Below, one piece after another: positions 5,865-8,055 of a stretch of DNA of 8,055 nucleotides. Both the position numbers and the translations under genes were made by a program. Numbering within the stretch: position 1 is the first letter of the stretch; every line of letters begins with the position of its first letter. Source of the DNA: Christensenella sp. UBA1242 (GTDB lineage: Bacteria; Bacillota; Clostridia; Christensenellales; UBA1242). The notes under the pieces were generated by a model. The model ran no database searches. It had not been told where the DNA came from and worked only from the letters and a program-made list of their open reading frames with translations. Where the stretch lies: contig DBWI01000015.1 in NCBI GenBank assembly GCA_002308915.1, positions 1-8,055 on the forward strand, read 5' to 3'.

Positions 5865-6491
5865 TTAATAATTTAGATATTCTTCTGTGTTTTGTTTCAT
5901 TTCTTCCACATCGCGTCTTGTTTGAATTTCTTTTTTAACTTTTTCCTGCAAATCTGCTTCCAACTTCTTAAACTCATTAACATCTGCAACTACACCATAA
6001 GTATAGCCATCTTCATTTAAATGATATCTTGCCTCAATTAAGTTAATTCTTTCTTTACCTTCTGCAATATAATCTGGTGTGCGAAATGAATTATTGTATT
6101 CCATATTTTCAAAATAAACACTACTAAAACCCCTTTTAACTTTAAGATTTGGGCTATGTAACAATTCTTTATATTTTGTCATATACTCATTAATTTCTTT
6201 TTCTTGTTTGGCTTTCAACTCTTCAACTTGCCTGCGATATGAGCCAAGAAATTTTGGTCCCTTGACATTTTTAATAAGGTTATCATATTTTGATATAATT
6301 TCTTCCTCGCCTTTTTTAACAGTTCTTGCACTTACATCAATAACTTCAATTCCACCTTGTCTTGCAATAAATTCATCAATTGTTCTAACAACAGTTCTTT
6401 TATTATTCATAATATATAAAGTAATATTGTTATTTTTATCAACACCATAATATATATTGCTAACTGGTATATCAAACTTTTTGTTTTCCAT
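5865..6491 (-). CDS. Uncharacterised paralog-family protein P4
   Basis: 208 residues, charged, predicted cytosolic; family not recognised. The N-terminal block is IYYGVDKNNNITLYIMNN (13-30) with VVRTIDEFIARQGGIEVID (34-52). The middle includes KYDNLIKNVKG, SYRRQVEELKA and KYKELLHSPNL. It continues with ERINLIEARYHL, a helix VNEFKKLEADLQEKVKKE (171-188) and the tail NTEEYLNY (201-208). The start at 6491 was chosen because a GAGGTGG ribosome site lies just upstream and a perfect-consensus promoter (6541-6513) lies inside the longer open frame that reaches 6578. It is the first gene of the P4-P3-P2 operon and is divergent from the glycyl-tRNA synthetase leader. No catalytic motif is evident, so a structural, binding or regulatory role is as likely as an enzyme. 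Confidence 0.82.
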   Translation of the reverse strand: MENKKFDIPVSNIYYGVDKNNNITLYIMNNKRTVVRTIDEFIARQGGIEVIDVSARTVKKGEEEIISKYDNLIKNVKGPKFLGSYRRQVEELKAKQEKEINEYMTKYKELLHSPNLKVKRGFSSVYFENMEYNNSFRTPDYIAEGKERINLIEARYHLNEDGYTYGVVADVNEFKKLEADLQEKVKKEIQTRRDVEEMKQNTEEYLNY

Positions 6492-6512
6492 AAACCACCT
6501 CACTATGTCTGC

Positions 6513-6541
6513 ATTATAACAAAAAACAATTAAATTGTCAA
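6513..6541 (-). promoter_or_regulatory. Consensus promoter of the P4-P3-P2 operon
   Basis: On the minus strand TTGACA (6541-6536), a 17-base spacer and TATAAT (6518-6513) match the vegetative sigma consensus at all twelve positions. Transcription would begin about 15 bases before the ribosome site of P4. Strong, probably constitutive expression is expected unless repressed. Confidence 0.88.
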
Positions 6542-6556
6542 TAATGAATAAAACTG

Positions 6557-6585
6557 TTGACAAATTGAAAACTAACAACTATTAT
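6557..6585 (+). promoter_or_regulatory. Promoter of the T-box/glycyl-tRNA synthetase gene
   Basis: TTGACA (6557-6562) and TATTAT (6580-6585) are separated by 17 bases. The expected start near 6592 coincides with the first paired bases of the T-box leader, which shows that the short leader is its full length. The -35 box faces that of the divergent P4 promoter across 15 bases. Confidence 0.8.
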
Positions 6586-6591
6586 TGTGGT

Positions 6592-6728
6592 AAGCGATGA
6601 AAAAGAGTGGCGTCTTTGGAGCTTAACAAAAAATAGAAAGTGAACACTTATTGTGTTAAATAGGGTGGAACCGCGGTTAAATAATCGTCCCTTGTGTTAA
6701 AGTATTTTTGACACTTGGGATTTTTTTT
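6592..6728 (+). promoter_or_regulatory. Glycine T-box riboswitch with very short Stem I
   Basis: The leader senses uncharged tRNA-Gly and controls transcription of the downstream glycyl-tRNA synthetase gene. The T-box core AGGGTGGAACCGCG (6662-6675) is intact, and its 3' partner CGTCCCT (6686-6692) forms the antiterminator. The bulge UGGA pairs with the tRNA end when the discriminator base is U, as in bacterial tRNA-Gly. The 5' part reads as a minimal Stem I: AAGC (6592-6595) with GCTT (6621-6624); a K-turn-like GATGA/GGA internal loop; a 5-bp helix AAAGA (6602-6606) with TCTTT (6613-6617); and a six-base loop GTGGCG holding the Gly codon GGC (6609-6611) followed by a purine. The usual long distal Stem I is absent. 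A small hairpin AAGT-GAAC-ACTT (6638-6649) stands where Stem III is expected, flanked by TTAACA/TGTTAA. Confidence 0.88.
6688..6728 (+). terminator. T-box regulated terminator
   Basis: TCCC (6688-6691) and GTGT (6694-6697) pair with GGGA (6717-6720) and ACAC (6711-6714), leaving a small U-U internal loop, and eight T follow (6721-6728). The CCC bases are also needed by the antiterminator, so the two structures exclude each other. When uncharged tRNA-Gly binds, the antiterminator wins and transcription proceeds. Confidence 0.82.
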
Positions 6729-6762
6729 ACTTTAACACCAAATATTTTATAGGAGGAAAATT

Positions 6763-8055
6763 ATGGAAAACAAATTAACAATGGACACTTTGGTTAGCCT
6801 CTGTAAAAATAGAGGTATAATCTTTCAAGGTAGCGAAATTTATGGCGGTATGGGAAACACTTGGGACTATGGTCCTGTTGGTGTTGAAATCAAAAACAAT
6901 ATCAAGCGTGCTTGGTGGAAAAAATTTGTTCAAGAGAACGACAATTCTTTTGGTGTTGATGCTGCTATCCTTATGAACCCAAGAGTATGGGAAGCAAGCG
7001 GACACACAACATCTTTTGCAGATCCAAAAATGGATTGCCGTGAATGTAAAACAAGACACAGAGCAGATAACTTGATTGAAAACTATTGTGCAAAACACAA
7101 AATTGAAAATGTTATTCCAGACAAAATGACAAATGAAGAAATGGAAGCATTTATTGAAGAACACAAAATTGCCTGCCCTAACTGTGGCAAGCACAACTTT
7201 ACTCCAATTAGACAATTCAAACTTATGTTTGAAACATCTCGTGGTGTAACAGAAGATAGCACAGATATTGTATATCTAAGACCAGAAACAGCTCAAGGTG
7301 AATTTGTAAACTTCTTGAATGTTCAACGTTCAATGCGTGCAAAAGTACCTTTTGGAATTGCTCAAATTGGTAAAGCGTTCCGTAACGAAATTACACCTGG
7401 TAACTTCATTTTCCGTACAATTGAATTTGAACAAATGGAGCACCAACAATTCTGCAAAGAAGGACAAGACACAGATTTTTATAACGAATACAAAAAACGT
7501 GCATGGGACTTTTTGGTATCAATAGGAATTGACTCAAGCAAATTGAGATACAAAGACCATGACAAACTTGCACACTATGCAAAAAATGCTTGTGATATTC
7601 AATACTTGTTCCCAATGGGTTGGAGCGAACTTAATGGTATTCACAACAGAACAAACTATGACCTATCTCGTCACCAAGAATATTCTGGCAAAACAATGAT
7701 GTATTTGGACCCAATAACAAATGAAAAATATATTCCTTATGTTGTTGAATATTCAATTGGTTGCGACAGACTTATGCTTGCTGTTCTTTGCGATGCATAT
7801 CGTGAAGAAAAACTTGATGACGGCGAAACAAGAGTTGTTATGGGCTTTGCACCTTGCCTTGCTCCATACAAAGCAGCTGTTATGCCACTTATGAAAAAGA
7901 ATCACAGCGAAAAAGCAAAAGAACTTCAAAAAGAACTTGCAAAATACTTTATGTGTGATTATGACGAAAGTGGTTCAATTGGAAAGCGTTATCGTCGTGA
8001 AGACGAAATTGGAACACCTTATTGCATCACAGTTGATGATGAAACATTAAACAAC
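6763..8055 (+). CDS. glyS: Glycyl-tRNA synthetase, single-chain type, 3' end beyond window
   Basis: Class II aminoacyl-tRNA synthetase of the homodimeric bacterial/eukaryotic-like type, charging tRNA-Gly in the cytoplasm. The frame is open to the window edge, with about 431 codons against a usual ~460, so only the end is missing. The N-terminus has the GSEIYGG and WDYGPVG segments. Motif 1 is MNPRVWEASGH (71-81). A zinc-ribbon-like pair CREC (92-95) and CPNC (138-141) flanks an insertion, and RPETAQGEFVNF (~173-184) follows. Motif 2 is FRNEITPGNFIFRTIEFEQME (207-227; Arg208 and Arg218). Motif 3 is EYSIGCDRLMLAVL (329-342), and the anticodon-binding domain begins at about 359. The start has a perfect AGGAGG (6751-6756) six bases upstream. 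Expression is controlled by the T-box leader directly upstream. Confidence 0.96.
   Translation, partial: MENKLTMDTLVSLCKNRGIIFQGSEIYGGMGNTWDYGPVGVEIKNNIKRAWWKKFVQENDNSFGVDAAILMNPRVWEASGHTTSFADPKMDCRECKTRHRADNLIENYCAKHKIENVIPDKMTNEEMEAFIEEHKIACPNCGKHNFTPIRQFKLMFETSRGVTEDSTDIVYLRPETAQGEFVNFLNVQRSMRAKVPFGIAQIGKAFRNEITPGNFIFRTIEFEQMEHQQFCKEGQDTDFYNEYKKRAWDFLVSIGIDSSKLRYKDHDKLAHYAKNACDIQYLFPMGWSELNGIHNRTNYDLSRHQEYSGKTMMYLDPITNEKYIPYVVEYSIGCDRLMLAVLCDAYREEKLDDGETRVVMGFAPCLAPYKAAVMPLMKKNHSEKAKELQKELAKYFMCDYDESGSIGKRYRREDEIGTPYCITVDDETLNN

Noticed and set aside
5649..6450. Short plus-strand frames at 5649-5840 and 6208-6450 opposite P3 and P4
   Set aside because: They are shadows of the paralog genes; both arise at homologous places only because the sense sequences are related.
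3479..6491. Paralog cluster plus MazG-like gene as a toxin-antitoxin or phage-defence island
   Set aside because: No toxin, nuclease, transposase, integrase or phage motif is visible, and the cluster lies between housekeeping genes with vegetative promoters. It stays possible but unsupported.
6775..7215. A minus-strand open frame of 146 codons within the glycyl-tRNA synthetase gene
   Set aside because: It lies opposite well-conserved class II synthetase motifs, has no ribosome site and gives a Cys/Phe-rich product typical of antisense frames.

Overview
The window looks like two unrelated pieces of DNA joined near position 890-930. Bases 1 to about 894 carry the 3' part of a very AT-rich gene for a degenerate enolase (enolase-4-like) with an ~80-residue Lys/Glu-rich insert, which looks like DNA of a eukaryotic microbe. 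From about 930 onward the sequence is an ordinary low-GC bacterial chromosome. It has Shine-Dalgarno sites, TTGACA/TATAAT-type promoters, Rho-independent hairpin terminators and a T-box riboswitch, so a Bacillota (Firmicutes, Clostridia-like) member is most likely. dapF implies a DAP pathway and hence peptidoglycan, which argues against Mollicutes. The dapF gene loses its conserved C-terminus exactly where the enolase-like gene begins, so an assembly chimera is the simplest reading.

Layout of the bacterial part: truncated dapF (minus); divergently, a YitT-family membrane protein (plus). This converges with a two-gene minus-strand operon (an alpha-solenoid repeat protein, then an orphan feoA) at a bidirectional terminator lying inside the overlapping gene ends. 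A divergent promoter pair with back-to-back -35 boxes then drives the solenoid/feoA operon leftward and an unrecognised gene (paralog 1, P1) rightward. P1 converges on a small MazG-like pyrophosphohydrolase gene, again with a bidirectional terminator between them. Upstream of the MazG-like gene on the minus strand is an operon of three further copies of the P1 family (P4, P3, P2 in order of transcription), started by a perfect-consensus promoter. Divergently from that promoter runs a glycine T-box leader followed by the single-chain glycyl-tRNA synthetase gene, which is cut by the window edge.

The most novel content is the four-member paralog family (P1-P4, ~205-232 residues, soluble, no signal peptide or membrane segment). 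Its conserved N-terminal block centres on LYI..N and VRTIDEF, it has a helical middle and an LQ.EKV-type helix, and three members end in a short tail, (N)TEEYL(N/D)Y or TDEYLNY. I do not recognise this family. The second is the T-box leader. Its Stem I seems reduced to a K-turn, a 5-bp helix and a loop carrying the Gly codon GGC, far shorter than a normal Stem I. The UGGA bulge still matches the U73 discriminator expected for tRNA-Gly. The third is the degenerate enolase, in which the equivalents of the catalytic Lys and His are replaced.
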